Position numbers and translations under genes: made by a program. This document shows, piece after piece, positions 10,642 to 20,980 of a stretch of DNA of 64,000 nucleotides (positions within the stretch are counted from its first letter, which is position 1; each line of letters starts with the position of its first letter). A model generated the notes under the pieces. The model searched no databases. It saw only the letters and a program-made list of their open reading frames with translations, and was not told where the DNA came from. The DNA comes from Vicia villosa (taxonomy: Eukaryota > Streptophyta > Magnoliopsida > Fabales > Fabaceae), in NCBI RefSeq assembly GCF_029867415.1, contig NW_026705333.1, positions 1 through 64,000 of the forward strand. The letters run 5' to 3'.

Positions 10642-12135
10642 TCAATGTCCATTCGAAGCCTTGGGTTCAATCATGCCAATCATATCAATACCCCACATAG
10701 AGAAAGGCCATGGAGAGGAAATAACATTGAGAAGTGTCGGAGGCACATGAATCTTGTCAGCATACACTTGACACTTGTGACACTTCTTTACAAATTTGTA
10801 GCAATCAGATTCCATTGTCAGCCAATAGTAACCTGCTCTAAGCATCTTTTTAGCCATCGAATGTCCATTGGCATGAGTACCAAAAGAACCTTCATGAATT
10901 TCATTCGTCAACATGTCTGCTTCGTGTCTATCCACGCATCTGAGCAAAACCATGTCATAATTTCTTTTATACAAAACATCCGCATTGATAAAGAAACTGC
11001 CAGACAATCTCCTCAAAGTTTTCTTATCCTTATTTGATGCCCCAAGTGGGTACTCTTGGGTCTGAAGAAAATGCTTAATATCGAAATACCAAGGCTTTTC
11101 ATCTGCTAATTCCTCAACTGCAAATACATGAGCAGGTCTATCAAGACGCCTGATTGTAATCCGAGGTTCCTCATTATGGAAATTCACTTTGTACATAGAG
11201 GACAACATGGCTAAAGCATGAGCCATCTGATTCTCATCTCGAGGGATGTGGTGGAATTCAACTTTGTTAAAGAATGTCAACAGTCTTCTGGCGTAATCTT
11301 TGTAAAGGATCAAGCCAAGATGACGCGTTTCCCATTCTCCTTTAATCTGATTAATCACAAGCGCGGAATCTCCATAAACATCAAGAATCTTAATTCTCAG
11401 ATTAATGGCTTCTTCAAGTCCCATGGTGCAAGCTTCATATTCAGCAATATTGTTTGTACAATCAAAACATATCCTTGTAGTGAAAGGAACATGTGAACCT
11501 TGCGGAGTTATAATAATGGCACCAATACCATGGCTATGAACATTAGAAGCTCCATAAAAAATTAAACCCCATTTGGATCCAGGATCCGGTCCTCCTTCTG
11601 GTAACGACTCATCCCAATCTTGAGCTCTCAAATACATTATATCTTCATCAGGGAAGTCCATTCTGATATATCGATGATCATCAATTGGTTGGTGAGTGCG
11701 GTACTCTGCCAACACACTTCCTTTCACAGCTTTTTGAGCTCGGTATTCAATATCATATTCTGATAACAACATTTGCCAGCGAGAAATCCTTCCGGTCAAT
11801 GCAGGTTTTTCAAATATGTACTTAATTGGATCCATTTTGGAGATCAATAAGGTGGTGTGATTCAACATATACTGTCTCAGACGGCGAGCAGCCCATACCA
11901 AAGCACAACAAGTTTTCTCAAGCAGCGAGTATCTTGTTTCGCACTCGGTAAACTTTTTGCTAAGGTAGTATATTGCATACTCTTTTCGACCGGACTCGTC
12001 ATGCTGATCCAACACACGTCCCATTGAATTCTCAAGCACTGTGAGGTACATAATCAGAGGTCTTCCCTCAGCTGGAGGGAGCAAAATGGGAGGTTCAAGC
12101 AGATATTCTTTGATGTTGTCAAAGCTTTCTGACAA
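10642..12135 (-). pseudogene. RNase H, archaeal-type RNase H and integrase zinc finger of element B
   Basis: A 497-codon open stretch in three parts. Residues about 1-150 are the retroviral-type RNase H plus connection (YYLSKKFTECETRYSLLEK, RRLRQYMLNH). Residues about 185-325 are a second, archaeal-type RNase H (WGLIFYGASN, VYGDSALVINQIKG, HHIPRDENQMAHALA). Residues about 410-470 are the HHCC integrase finger (H in HEGSFGTH, C in KKCHKCQVYAD). Two RNase H domains are diagnostic of the Tat lineage including Ogre. In the second domain the first catalytic Asp appears as Tyr (FYGASN where FDGASN is usual), so that domain should be inactive. The frame is connected upstream through a shift at about 12054-12135. 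Confidence 0.88.
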
Positions 12136-12281
12136 TCTTCATTCCACACACATCCCTGATTTTTCTTTAATAGCTTGAAGATTGGCACACAGGTAGCAGT
12201 CATATTAGAAATGAACCTGGAGATGTAATTCAAACGTCTGAGGAAACCTCTCACTTGTTTCTCGGTATTTGGTGCTGGCAT
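12054..12281 (-). pseudogene. reverse transcriptase thumb/connection fragment of element B (shifted frame)
   Basis: Seventy-five codons containing QVRGFLRRLNYISRFISNMT and the segment CVPIFKLLKKNQ, the usual region just after the polymerase core in Ty3/gypsy elements. It is in a different frame from both the RT core (ends near 12251) and the RNase H frame (starts at 12135), so this 230-bp stretch marks two frameshifts in an otherwise collinear pol. Confidence 0.8.
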
Positions 12282-13304
12282 TTCCTAAATTGCTTGACTT
12301 TATCAGGATCTACTTCATTTCCTTTCTGATTGACAACGAAACCCAATAATTTTCCGGAACGGACACCAAAAGTGCATTTGTTTGGATTTAAGCGGAGACG
12401 ATACTTTCTCAAACGCTGAAGCAACTTTAAAAGATCCTCCATGTGCCCTTCTTCTGACTGGGACTTGGCAATTATGTCATCCACATAAACCTCAATCTCT
12501 TTGTGCATCATATCATGGAAAAGAATGGTCATGGCCCTCTGATACGTCGCGCCAGCATTCTTCAACCCAAAAGGCATCACTTTGTAGCAGAATGTTCCCC
12601 ATGGCGTAATAAATGTTGTTTTTTCCATATCTTCGGGTGCCATCTTAATCTGGTTGTATCCTGAAAAACCATCCATGAAGGAGAAAACCTCGAATTTTGC
12701 CGTGCTATCTACCAACATATCAATGTGAGGTAGAGGAAAATCATCTTTCGGACTGGCTTTATTCAAATCTCTATAATCAACACACATGCGAACTTTTCCG
12801 TCTTTCTTCGGAACAGGCACAATATTGGCAATCCATTGAGGGTATACAGAAGTGACAAGGAAACATGCATCTATCTGCTTCAAGACCTCATTCTTAATTT
12901 TCTCCGCCATATCGGGGTGACTTCTTCTTAGCTTTTGCTTGACAGGAGGACATTCAGGTTTCAAAGGCAAACGATGCTCCACAATATCTGTGTCCAACCC
13001 AGGCATGTCTTGGTAGGACCATGCAAAAATTTCAACATACTCTTTAAGAAGCTCTACAATCCTCTTCTTAACATCTTGACCAAGCAGTGCCCCAATCTTG
13101 ACTTCCTTCTTATCCTCTTCAGAACCCAAGTTGATAACTTCTAACGGCTCTTTATACGGCTGAATGGTGTCTTCCTCGTGCTCAAGCAGTCGGGAAATCT
13201 CATCAGGAATACATTCATCACTTTCTTCTTCCGCCTCATACACAAGATACTCGAAGTTGGGAGAGGGTGCAGGGTCATTACTTTCAACAGTTTTATTGAT
13301 TAAT
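12251..13304 (-). pseudogene. reverse transcriptase of element B (exon after the Ogre intron)
   Basis: The frame carries the RT motifs in order: YPQWIANIVPVPKKDGKVRM, VDYRDLNKASPKDDFPLPHI, FMDGFSGYNQIKMA, MPFGLKNAGATYQRAM and the catalytic VYVDDIIAKS, then LGFVVNQKGNEVDPDKV. It has no good ATG at its beginning. Instead the sequence before LINKTVES is a splice acceptor (ttgtgcag at 13312-13305), which explains the missing start: the RT exon is joined to protease by splicing. The polymerase core looks intact to a frameshift near 12280. It copies the genomic RNA into cDNA in the virus-like particle. Confidence 0.9.
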
Positions 13305-13571
13305 CTGCACAAGTGATTATTATTTCAGGAAAAGGAAAGATATATGCAAACATGTAATCGTGCAGATTATGGCAAATGAAAACATATTTTTAAGGTTTTT
13401 TGTGTTATCACTTTCCAGAAAAAGCAAAAAGATAAAAAGCATATATATGCAGAAACAAAATGACTTTTATTAATGATTTTAATGTTTAAAACAAACAGAA
13501 AAAAGCCCCAACAACTTCACTTTCATCTTGGGCAGAATGAAAGGATTTTGTAAAACATAAAAGCAAATTAC
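13305..13571 (-). other. Ogre intron between protease and reverse transcriptase
   Basis: The donor GTAATTTGC begins at 13571 within the protease stop region (the unspliced frame ends in TAA at 13570-13568). The acceptor CACTTGTGCAG ends at 13305. Removing these 267 bases joins codon phase correctly from ...THASK to LINKTVES. The intron is T-rich with several stops. An intron at exactly this place is a published hallmark of Ogre elements, where partial splicing sets the ratio of Gag-Pro to Gag-Pro-Pol. Confidence 0.82.
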
Positions 13572-14149
13572 TTTGAAGCATGAGTACAATCAGGAACATC
13601 AATGGTGATCCAGTTCTTGATCATCTTTCCACGGGTCACAAAGTTTGGCACCTCTGGCTCTAGTTCATCTTCAATGATAGCGTCCACTTCTGGAGGAGTC
13701 GGATGTAGGAATCCAGCACTATGGAATATCTCCTAATAAGGACGAAAAGCAGATTCAGGCTTCATCACAGACTTGTCTGAGGCAGAAAATCCCAGACCAG
13801 CTCTATTCTTGTTCTCTTGCAGAATCATCACTTGTCCCCATACTCCTGAATGTCCATTCTGAACCACCAGCTGAGCATCTTTGAAGGAGGCAATGGAAGC
13901 TTCATCCTTTTTGAATTCATCATTAACAGACAGGGCTTGGAACGCAGTTCCAATGACTACCTCATCAGCTTCTATGGCATGGAACGAAGAGAGATGACTA
14001 ATCAGCAAAGCTTGTTCTCTATTCACGACAACCATCTTTCCATCTTTCACAAATTTCAACTTCTGGTGAAGAGTCGAAGTAACTGCCCCAGCTTCATGGA
14101 TCCATGGGCGTCCCAATAAACAACTGTATGCACGAAAGATGTCCATCAC
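13568..14149 (-). pseudogene. protease C-terminal part and linker of element B
   Basis: Continues the aspartic protease from a shifted frame: [20 protein letters not shown] contains the LLGRPW block that follows the flap in retrotransposon proteases. One in-frame TAG at 13735-13733 (before EIFHSAGFLHPTPPEV) interrupts a linker that then runs to TAA at 13568. The frameshift to the upstream part lies at about 14150-14180. The 3' end overlaps the intron donor, as expected for an unspliced Gag-Pro product. Confidence 0.82.
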
Positions 14150-14176
14150 TTGAAAAGTAATCTTGAAGACAAACGG

Positions 14177-15235
14177 TCAAATACTAACAAGCAAATCAAC
14201 CTCTCCAACCACTGATTTCTTTGATCCATCAAAAGCCTTGACAATCACATTGCTAAATCTCATTGGTGTGCCACCATAAGACAGTTTAGCAAGAGTGGGT
14301 TTTGGCATGACATTCAACAATGAGCCAGTATCGATCAACACATTAGACATCGAGTCCTCTTTGCAACTAACAGAGATGTGCAGAGCCAAATTATGATTTC
14401 TTCCTTCCTCGGGCAAATCTTCATCACTGAAGCTCAAATTGTTACATGCAGTAATATTACTCACAACTCCATTAAACTGATCCAATGTCACATCATGATC
14501 CATAAAGGCTTGATCAAGTATCTTCATCAAAGAATCCCTATGAGCGGGAGAACTCGTTGGCAATTGCATTATAGAGATCTTGTATGGAGTGCGATTCAAC
14601 TGTTCCACAATCTTATAATCACTCATCTTGATAAGCTTCAAAATCTCATCCATCTCTTTTCCTGAAGATGACCCATCATTCACTTTTGTCGCATCATTCA
14701 CATTCACAGGCACTTGAGTAGGATTCTTCTGGACATCCACAACTGCTTGAGGCTGAGTAAAAACTCGTCCACTTCTAGTCACTCTACTAACATCTGCTAT
14801 ATTCTCAACAGAAGACAGGGGCTTAATCTCGACTTCTTTTCTAGCTTCTAGCATGGTGGCATTGTATCTGTAGGGTACAACTTTATCAGAGCTATAAGGT
14901 ACAGATCCAGACAAACATATCACAAGAGGTTCTACAACAGCTTTTCCATAATAACCAATCTCTACACATTCTGGAATTTCAAAGCATGGCTCAATCATAT
15001 TGACATCATCTTCATCTCTGTCTCTCAGAATCTCAATGAGCCCTTGATCCATCATCTCTTGTAAATCTCTTCTCACAATATAACATCCTCGAGGATTGAC
15101 TGAACAAATCCTACAAGCAGCATGATTATGCTCATAATGACTATACTCACATAGAGTGGCATGCATCTTTACCAATGATCCTCTGATGTGTTTCACACGA
15201 TAAACCTTATACTTTCCAGGGCACCCATACACCAT
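14177..15235 (-). pseudogene. gag C-terminus and protease active site of element B
   Basis: About 352 codons. Residues 1-65 include a Cys/His-rich stretch typical of Ogre gag (CEYSHYEHNHAACRICSVNP). Residues about 155-170 hold VTRSGRVFTQP, a conserved cleavage-region motif. Residues about 303-315 hold the protease active site IDTGSLLNVMPK (DTG). The upstream part of gag is missing here: the frame begins directly at the edge of element D (about 15240), and the gag start of B lies beyond D at 23343. The middle of gag was therefore lost when the left end of D was deleted. Confidence 0.85.
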
Positions 15236-15255
15236 ATTCTCTCATGATTACCCTG

Positions 15256-16093
15256 TCAGTCATTTAGGGCCATTCTCTCAATTATTTGAATTGCTTCAGC
15301 AGTAGTTTTGGACATTAGTGAGCCACCAGCTGTGGCGTCCAAAAGTGTCTTATTTGTAGGTGTAAGACCGTTACGGAACATGTGAATTTGATCGACTTCC
15401 GAAAATCTGTATCCCTTGCATTTCCTCAGCATAGCTTTATATCTTTCCCAAGCTTCATTCAGTGATTCGTTACTACCTTGAGAGAATACCGCAATTGCTG
15501 TGTTTGCGTCAAAGAACCAGTTTTGAGAGTAAAATCGTTCCAAGAATTTTTCTTCCAGGGTGTTCCAATCAGTCATAACTGTTTCAGGTTGATCTAGATA
15601 CCAATCTTTAGCCTTTGATAGCAAAGAATATGGGAACAACCTATTGAACAAAGTCTCTTCCTCCGCTTGGGCTACACTTATAGTACCTGCTAACTCATAG
15701 AATCGAGTCAGATGAGTGTATGGGTCTTCATGGTCCAATCCGGCGAAAGGACTTGCACAGATGAGCTGTAGAATACCGGTCTTCAATTCAGATGTCTGTC
15801 CGTTAGCGGCAGTCCTCGCGAATTATGGATTGAGACGAGGACTATTTGCACATGGAGCTGTGGCGGCCATGTTTACAACAGTGTGTTGTATGATGGCTTC
15901 TTGCTCTTCTTCAAAAGTAAAGTCCGTCAGTCGACTCGTCAATTATTTCTAAAGATTATGACGAAGTCGCAGCTGCGTTGTCTCTAGCCTTTGCTATGTT
16001 TGCTCTTCTTTGTGTTTTGTTGTTCAATCTCCTAGCGGTTCTTTCAATCTCGGGATCAAAAAGAAGTTGATCGCTGGGAACTTTGCTGCGCAT
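15256..16093 (-). pseudogene. gag (capsid part) of Athila-type element D
   Basis: The start is the ATG at 16093 (MRSKVPSDQLLFDPEIERTA). A stop follows 46 codons later, then a frameshift and another stop near 15823. The open end (15786-15256, 176 codons) carries the plant Ty3/gypsy capsid pattern: HLTRFYELAGTISV, LFNRLFPYSLLSKAKDWYLD, DWNTLEEKFLERFY, LNEAWERYKAMLRKC and FRNGLTP. This is the capsid domain of Athila-lineage gag, which assembles virus-like particles. The reading stops at DATAGGSLMSK...ALND near the deletion junction with element B. Not functional. Confidence 0.85.
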
Positions 16094-16193
16094 ACACTAA
16101 ATCTGCAAAAACTAACAAACACGTGAAACAACCAGATTAATGAAAGTAAACTCAAAATAAAAGCTATTGCAATGCATGCAATATTGACACAGT
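16094..16193 (-). other. leader of element D between primer-binding site and gag
   Basis: About 100 bp; its sequence resembles the corresponding leader of C right of 17410 (caatattgcacgcattgcaa type), supporting common origin of C and D. Confidence 0.6.
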
Positions 16194-16207
16194 CCCCGGC
16201 AACGGCG
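16194..16207 (-). other. left half of the primer-binding site of D, interrupted by C
   Basis: The plus strand ccccggcaacggcg here and cggcgccaatt at 22163-22173 together make the tRNA-Asp complement, with cggcg duplicated by the insertion of C. Plant tRNA-Asp(GUC) ends ...CCCCGGCAACGGCGCCA. Confidence 0.85.
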
Positions 16208-17389
16208 TGTTAGGAGTAAATTAATGGTAAATTCATGTGTTAATAGAAGTAATTTAGTCTCCAAACCAATGCAAAATGTGATGAATCCATAGGTTTTTAT
16301 GAAGAATTGAACTGAACAAGTTTAGTTCGTGCGTAAAGCAAATCGAATCACTTGTGGGTGTTATTGTTGCAGGTTTAGAGCTGAATTGAAGCTTGAGAAG
16401 AACATGAGGAGGAAAGAGAGCTGGAAGTCTCAAAGGCAGAAGAAAAGGATGGAAATTGCAAAGAGCGCGCCGCGAGAGTCCTAGAGCGCGCCGCGGAAAC
16501 ATCTCTGTTTTGAAGCGCGCCGCGCCAGCCCGTTGCCGCGCCGCGGCCTCGGCGTTAAAAGCCCAAAAATTCTGTTTAAAAGCCCTAGCTTCCAAGAGAG
16601 AAAGGGTGGTTAGAGAACTTTGTAAAGAGCGAAATTAGGAGAGCATTCTGAGTTTGCAATCAAGAACAACAATTGAAGGCCAATTCTTTACCAATTGAAG
16701 ACATTCCATTGATGAAGATGAATCCTTCTATTAATTCTTGTGTGTTCTTCATGTCTATGGAGAGCTAAATCCCTCTTGTTGGGTCTAAGGTAGTAGTTAA
16801 CCTATGATTATACATTACCATTGATTAATTCCTGTGAACAATTGTTTGAATTCATTATCAATAAGAAACCTTGTTTTTAATTTACATCATTGTTGAATCT
16901 TCGATCGAAAGAGAGGATTTTTACTTTTGCCCTAGGTTACTATATTGATTCAATTATAATTTGCAGAGATGGAATTGTAATTGGGTTTTCATAATTATCG
17001 TGCTTAATTACTATTATCGTTATTGATATTTGGAGAGATCGAATCTCATTCCGGTAAAAGTTTATCTAATTTGATTTGCAGACATGGAATCTTATTTGAG
17101 GATAAGTGAAGATACTGATTCAAAGGATTGTTCTATTGCGAATTAATTGATAATTGTATAGGATTAGGTTGATGAACCCTAAAGGCTCAACATCTTTCTT
17201 TACTTGTTAACACAAAGTCCTTTACTTACTTTTATTTTATTATTTGCTTTTGATATTATTAGAAGTATAAAACAAACCAAACCAAATTTCCTAACTCAAA
17301 ATAAACAACTATAGAACGGCAGTGATATTAACCAATCCCTGTGGATACGATATATTACAGAAAATATTTACCCACAAATACTTTCAACA
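16208..17389 (+). mobile_element. 5' LTR of element C
   Basis: Begins TGTTAGGAGTAAATTA and ends CTTTCAACA. A GC-rich block with four GCGCGCCGCG-type motifs (16465-16546) sits just upstream of a TTTAAAAG box (about 16575) that may serve as TATA element. An ORF of 113 codons on the minus strand and one of 60 on the plus strand are chance frames through the GC-rich block. Confidence 0.9.
16465..16546. repeat. cluster of four GCGCGCCGCG motifs in LTR C
   Basis: Copies at 16465-16474, 16486-16495, 16515-16524 and a variant CCGCGCCGCGG at 16536-16546. The same cluster is in the 3' LTR at 21238-21319. This is the only strongly GC-rich block in an AT-rich element, directly upstream of the presumed core promoter. 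LTR D has a diverged counterpart (about 23005-23085). Confidence 0.85.
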
Positions 17390-17392
17390 AAT

Positions 17393-17410
17393 TGGCGCCG
17401 TTGCCGGGGG
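17393..17410 (+). other. primer-binding site of element C (tRNA-Asp)
   Basis: TGGCGCCGTTGCCGGGGG lies three bases after the LTR end. It is complementary to the 3' end of plant tRNA-Asp(GUC), ...CCCCGGCAACGGCGCCA. This primer is usual for Athila/Cyclops-type elements. Confidence 0.9.
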
Positions 17411-17680
17411 ATTGGTGTCAATATTGCACGCATTGCAATAGTCGTATTATTTTGAGTTATTTACTTAATTTTAGATTTTGTTTGTTTAGTTACTTATTTT
17501 AGATTTTTAGTTTAGTTCCTTTATTTTAGAATTTTAGTTAGTTAGTTTATTTTAGATTTTGTTATTTCAATAATCTTTTAATTTTAATTTTTATTTCTTC
17601 TAATTTTATTTTTATTATTATTATTTTTTTATCCTGTTATTTCACTTGTTTGCTAGTTTTGTAGAATTTTCTTTGTCGAC
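17411..17680 (+). other. leader of element C
   Basis: A 270-bp very T-rich leader with repeated ttagttagtt/attttag stretches between the primer-binding site and the ORF start. No gene seen. In D the capsid ORF begins about 100 bp after the primer site, so this leader has replaced or lost that region. Confidence 0.6.
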
Positions 17681-19369
17681 ATGTTCGACCCAAATATAAA
17701 TGCTGCGATTCATGCTCAAAACGAGATCCTATTTCAACAAATGGAGTATCTCCTTCAAAGTGTGTCACAGTTCACACCTCAAGTTAGTGAGTTTTATGAT
17801 AGCAGATGGGGCACACCGGAAGATACGATAGAGTATCATATGGCTAACCATGAATATCAACAACAAGCCTTTCAACCTTACACTCAACCGTCGCCACAAC
17901 AACAAGGAGGACAATCTAAGTTGGAAGAGACCATGAATCAGTTCATACAAATGTCAATGACAAATCAACAACAAGGGCCTTCACACTATAATCAAGGTTA
18001 TCAAAGTGGACCCTCTGAGTTAGAGGAAACCATGAATCAATTCATGCAATTCTCTTCATCCATTCAACAAAACCGGGAAACGCAAGATGTTCAACTTACC
18101 AAATTCTTCACCGAGCAAAACGTAAGGCAAGTCTCAACTTTTCAAAATCCTATGACTTGTGTAGAAACTTGCAATGCTACTTCAATAAAGAGTGCAAAAG
18201 TGCTTGATGAGGAAGTTGAAAACAAGGATGTTGAGAAGGAAGATGATAATCGTGCAGCGGAAGATGAGGGAGATGAAATTGTTGTAACTGAGGTGAATAA
18301 AGAAGTAAAAAAAAGAGATCAATCCAAAAGGAAGAAAGCATGTGACAAAATGGCAAGCAAGGTGATACCGAGTCAACACCTCCCATACCCACATGCACCA
18401 TCAAAGAAAGATAATGCTAGGCAACATGCAAGGTTTATGGACATATTTAAACAACTTCATATAAATATTCCATTTGCCGAAGCGTTGGAGCAAATGCCCA
18501 AGTATGCTAAATTCATGAAGAATATAATCACAAAGAAAAAGAAATACACAGATGAGGAGACCGTGTTGCTTGATGCCCAGTGTAGTGCCATAATCCAAAG
18601 AACTACTCCAAGAAAGGAATCCGATCCGGGACGAGTCACTTTGCCATTAAATATTGGAGGGAACTTCACTGGTGCCGGGTTGATTGATCTGGGGTCTAGC
18701 ATCAACTTAATCCCTTTATCCATTGTCAAGAAATTAGGGAATATTTTGATGAAGCCTACTAGGATGACATTGCAATTAGCCGACAAGTCTATCACCTCAC
18801 CATATGGAGTGGTTCAAGATTTGCTAGTAAAAGTAGACAAATTCTTTTTCCCGGTGGATTTTGTGGTAGTTGACATGGAGGAAGATCATGAGGTACCATT
18901 AATTCTTGGAAGACCATTCATGAAAACCGCCCGAATGATGATTGATATGGATGCGGGGATCATGAAAGTAAGGGTGCAAGATGAAGAGGTAAAGTTTAAT
19001 CTTTTCGAAGCCAAGAAGCATCCTAAGAACAAGAAGGATAGTTTCCAAATCGATGCCACCGAAGAAGAACTCAAAGATGCTGAAAATCAAGTTAAAAAAG
19101 ACAAAATGAAAGCATCTCATGATACAAACATCAGCCACAAAGAAATTCAAGATGGAAAAAGGGTGCTCTTGTGCAAACCAAGACTCAAGTTATTTCCGAA
19201 TAAAGGGAAGTCAAAATGGTCGGGACCATTTGTAGTAAAAGAGGTATGCAATTATGGAGCCATTGTGGTAGAGAATCCTAAGACAAAAGAGAGGAGAACC
19301 GTTAATGGAACACGGTTAAAAGATTTCTTCGGGGAAGTGGAGCAACATGCACAATTTTTAGTCCCTTGA
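17681..19369 (+). CDS. miniature Athila polyprotein: gag linker, protease and integrase C-terminus in one ORF
   Basis: An intact 562-codon ORF starting MFDPNINAAIHAQNEILF. Residues 1-160 are Gln-rich with a duplicated ETMNQF(I/M)Q block. Residues about 180-240 are highly charged (Glu/Asp then Lys). Residues about 245-300 contain the Athila gag-protease linker (ARFMDIFKQLHINIPFAEAL). Residues about 318-445 are the aspartic protease with LIDLGSSINLIPLS (Asp336) and VPLILGRPFM. From about residue 491 the ORF passes directly into an integrase C-terminal segment (LFPNKGKSKWSGPFVVKEV, ending RLKDFFGE). Capsid, reverse transcriptase, RNase H and integrase catalytic core are absent, so the join is an internal deletion that kept the frame. 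An intact frame flanked by matching LTRs suggests recent activity in trans. Whether the protein does anything is unknown. Confidence 0.88.
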   Translation: MFDPNINAAIHAQNEILFQQMEYLLQSVSQFTPQVSEFYDSRWGTPEDTIEYHMANHEYQQQAFQPYTQPSPQQQGGQSKLEETMNQFIQMSMTNQQQGPSHYNQGYQSGPSELEETMNQFMQFSSSIQQNRETQDVQLTKFFTEQNVRQVSTFQNPMTCVETCNATSIKSAKVLDEEVENKDVEKEDDNRAAEDEGDEIVVTEVNKEVKKRDQSKRKKACDKMASKVIPSQHLPYPHAPSKKDNARQHARFMDIFKQLHINIPFAEALEQMPKYAKFMKNIITKKKKYTDEETVLLDAQCSAIIQRTTPRKESDPGRVTLPLNIGGNFTGAGLIDLGSSINLIPLSIVKKLGNILMKPTRMTLQLADKSITSPYGVVQDLLVKVDKFFFPVDFVVVDMEEDHEVPLILGRPFMKTARMMIDMDAGIMKVRVQDEEVKFNLFEAKKHPKNKKDSFQIDATEEELKDAENQVKKDKMKASHDTNISHKEIQDGKRVLLCKPRLKLFPNKGKSKWSGPFVVKEVCNYGAIVVENPKTKERRTVNGTRLKDFFGEVEQHAQFLVP

Positions 19370-20967
19370 AAGCATGAACCGTCGAGCCATGCGACGTTAA
19401 AAGAAGCACTTTGTGGGAGGTAACCCACACTTTTAATGTTTTGTCTTATTTTGTTTGATTTTATTTCAGGAAATAATCAGGGAACCCGTCTGGTGAAAGC
19501 TAGGAGGCAGCAATTGATATTGCGTTACTCTCTGTAAGTCACCCTCTCGGACTTGTTACGAAACATTGAGGTCAATGTTTAGTTCAAGTTTAGGGGGTGG
19601 AGCTATTTATTTTTGAATTGTTCAAATTTTCTGTTTTTATTTAATTATGTACTCCCAGTTAGAGTAAGTAGTCCCATAACAAAGCGGGAATCTCAAGCGA
19701 AGTATCAACAAGGAAGCAACATGTATGAAAAGTGGTAGGAAGTGAATGTTCAAAAATTTTTCAGTTTCACTTTCTTTTTCAATAAGTAACAAAGCAGGTA
19801 TGAATTTTTGAACTCAAACTTTTAATGTGTGCAATGAAACTTAAGGTGTTAGTAAATACTGTCAGAAGTTCTTTATGGTACATTGTTTATTGGATCAGCT
19901 TAGCCTTAACCATTGTGAGGAAAGCTTTCCATTGTTTACTATATGCAGGAGACCATCAATTATTTTGACATGTTTGCATCATGCTAATCCGTTTGTTGCA
20001 TCGTTTGTGGAAATCTGTGAAAGTGATTTAGGCACTTGTTTGAATCTGAGAGTTCTTTTAGCCTATTCCAATGAAAAAAAAAACTTATTTGCTTCTGTGA
20101 GAGTGTGATCCGTTGCTAACCATTCTTTGAGCCTGAGGTCAAGATAAGCATCATAATATGCACCAAGGAAAATACCTGGTGAGTTTTGATCTCAATAAAA
20201 AGTTTTGTTCAGGACCATCAACCATAAAATTTGGTGATGTGTTTTCTCTTTGACCTTTTTAGAAAGTAGGGGAGCATTCATATAATCTGAATACAGGTTG
20301 ATCTCCAAGTTGGGGAGAGTCACATTCAAAAGAAGAGTAAGTACTTATGGTAATCGGTGAAAGATAAAAAAGTCGTAGCTTGAAAAAAAAAGAGAAGTAA
20401 CAACGTTAGAATATAACGGTTGTTGAAAAAAAAAAGTGAAAAAGAAAAACCAAGCTACGAATGAAAAAAGATGGACAGGTAAAGGAAGTAGAGTTTTAGA
20501 GAAAAAAGAAATAAGTTATGAATTGGATGCTTCCCTATATTAGGAACAACCCTTGATTATCTTCTTTTCTTTGAATCTAAACCACATTACAACCATAGAA
20601 AGACCTTCTGATTCTCAGATTCCACAAGACTTGATGCGAGCAATTTGGTGAACGTATGATATGGATCTTTGTTGATTTAATTGTTTGGATGAGTGTTTAA
20701 CCCCTCTTTTATTCATCATACTTTTTTTTAATGAGGGTGATTAGTGCTGATTGAAGCAATTGTGTAGTGTTTTGAACTTCTGGAGGTAATTTGCTTTCAA
20801 CGTTTGTTTCATGTGGATGTTCTGAGTTTGCAGGTAGAAGAAGAGTATTTGACTTGGTTACTGGATTGAACCACTTGAGAAAAAACTTTTTGAAAAACGT
20901 GTTGCTTGAGTGTCGGTAAACTTTGCTTGAGGTAAGTAATTTTGTTTAGGGACAAACAAAACTCTAA
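19370..20967 (+). other. 3' untranslated region of element C
   Basis: About 1.6 kb with no supported gene; one 77-codon frame (19875-20108) has no recognisable domain. It includes the hairpin at 20373-20460 and A-rich tracts. In Athila-type elements this region is long and may once have held an env-like ORF; none is visible here. Confidence 0.6.
20373..20460. repeat. inverted repeat in the 3' UTR of C
   Basis: TCGTAGCTTG (20373-20382) is perfectly matched by CAAGCTACGA (20451-20460). Inside lies a second imperfect palindrome caacgtt...aacggttg (about 20401-20424). A-runs line both arms. A stable RNA hairpin is likely; role unknown. Confidence 0.75.
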
Positions 20968-20980
20968 GTTGGGGAGAGTT
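20968..20980 (+). other. polypurine tract of element C
   Basis: The sequence ttggggagagtt immediately precedes the 3' LTR. The core GGGGAGAG is purine-only and in the required place for plus-strand priming. A related ttggggagag occurs earlier (20309). Confidence 0.75.

Noticed and set aside
16254..16595. 113-codon frame, identical to one at 21027-21368
   Set aside because: Identity only reflects the two matching LTRs of element C; the frame runs antisense through the LTR GC-rich block.
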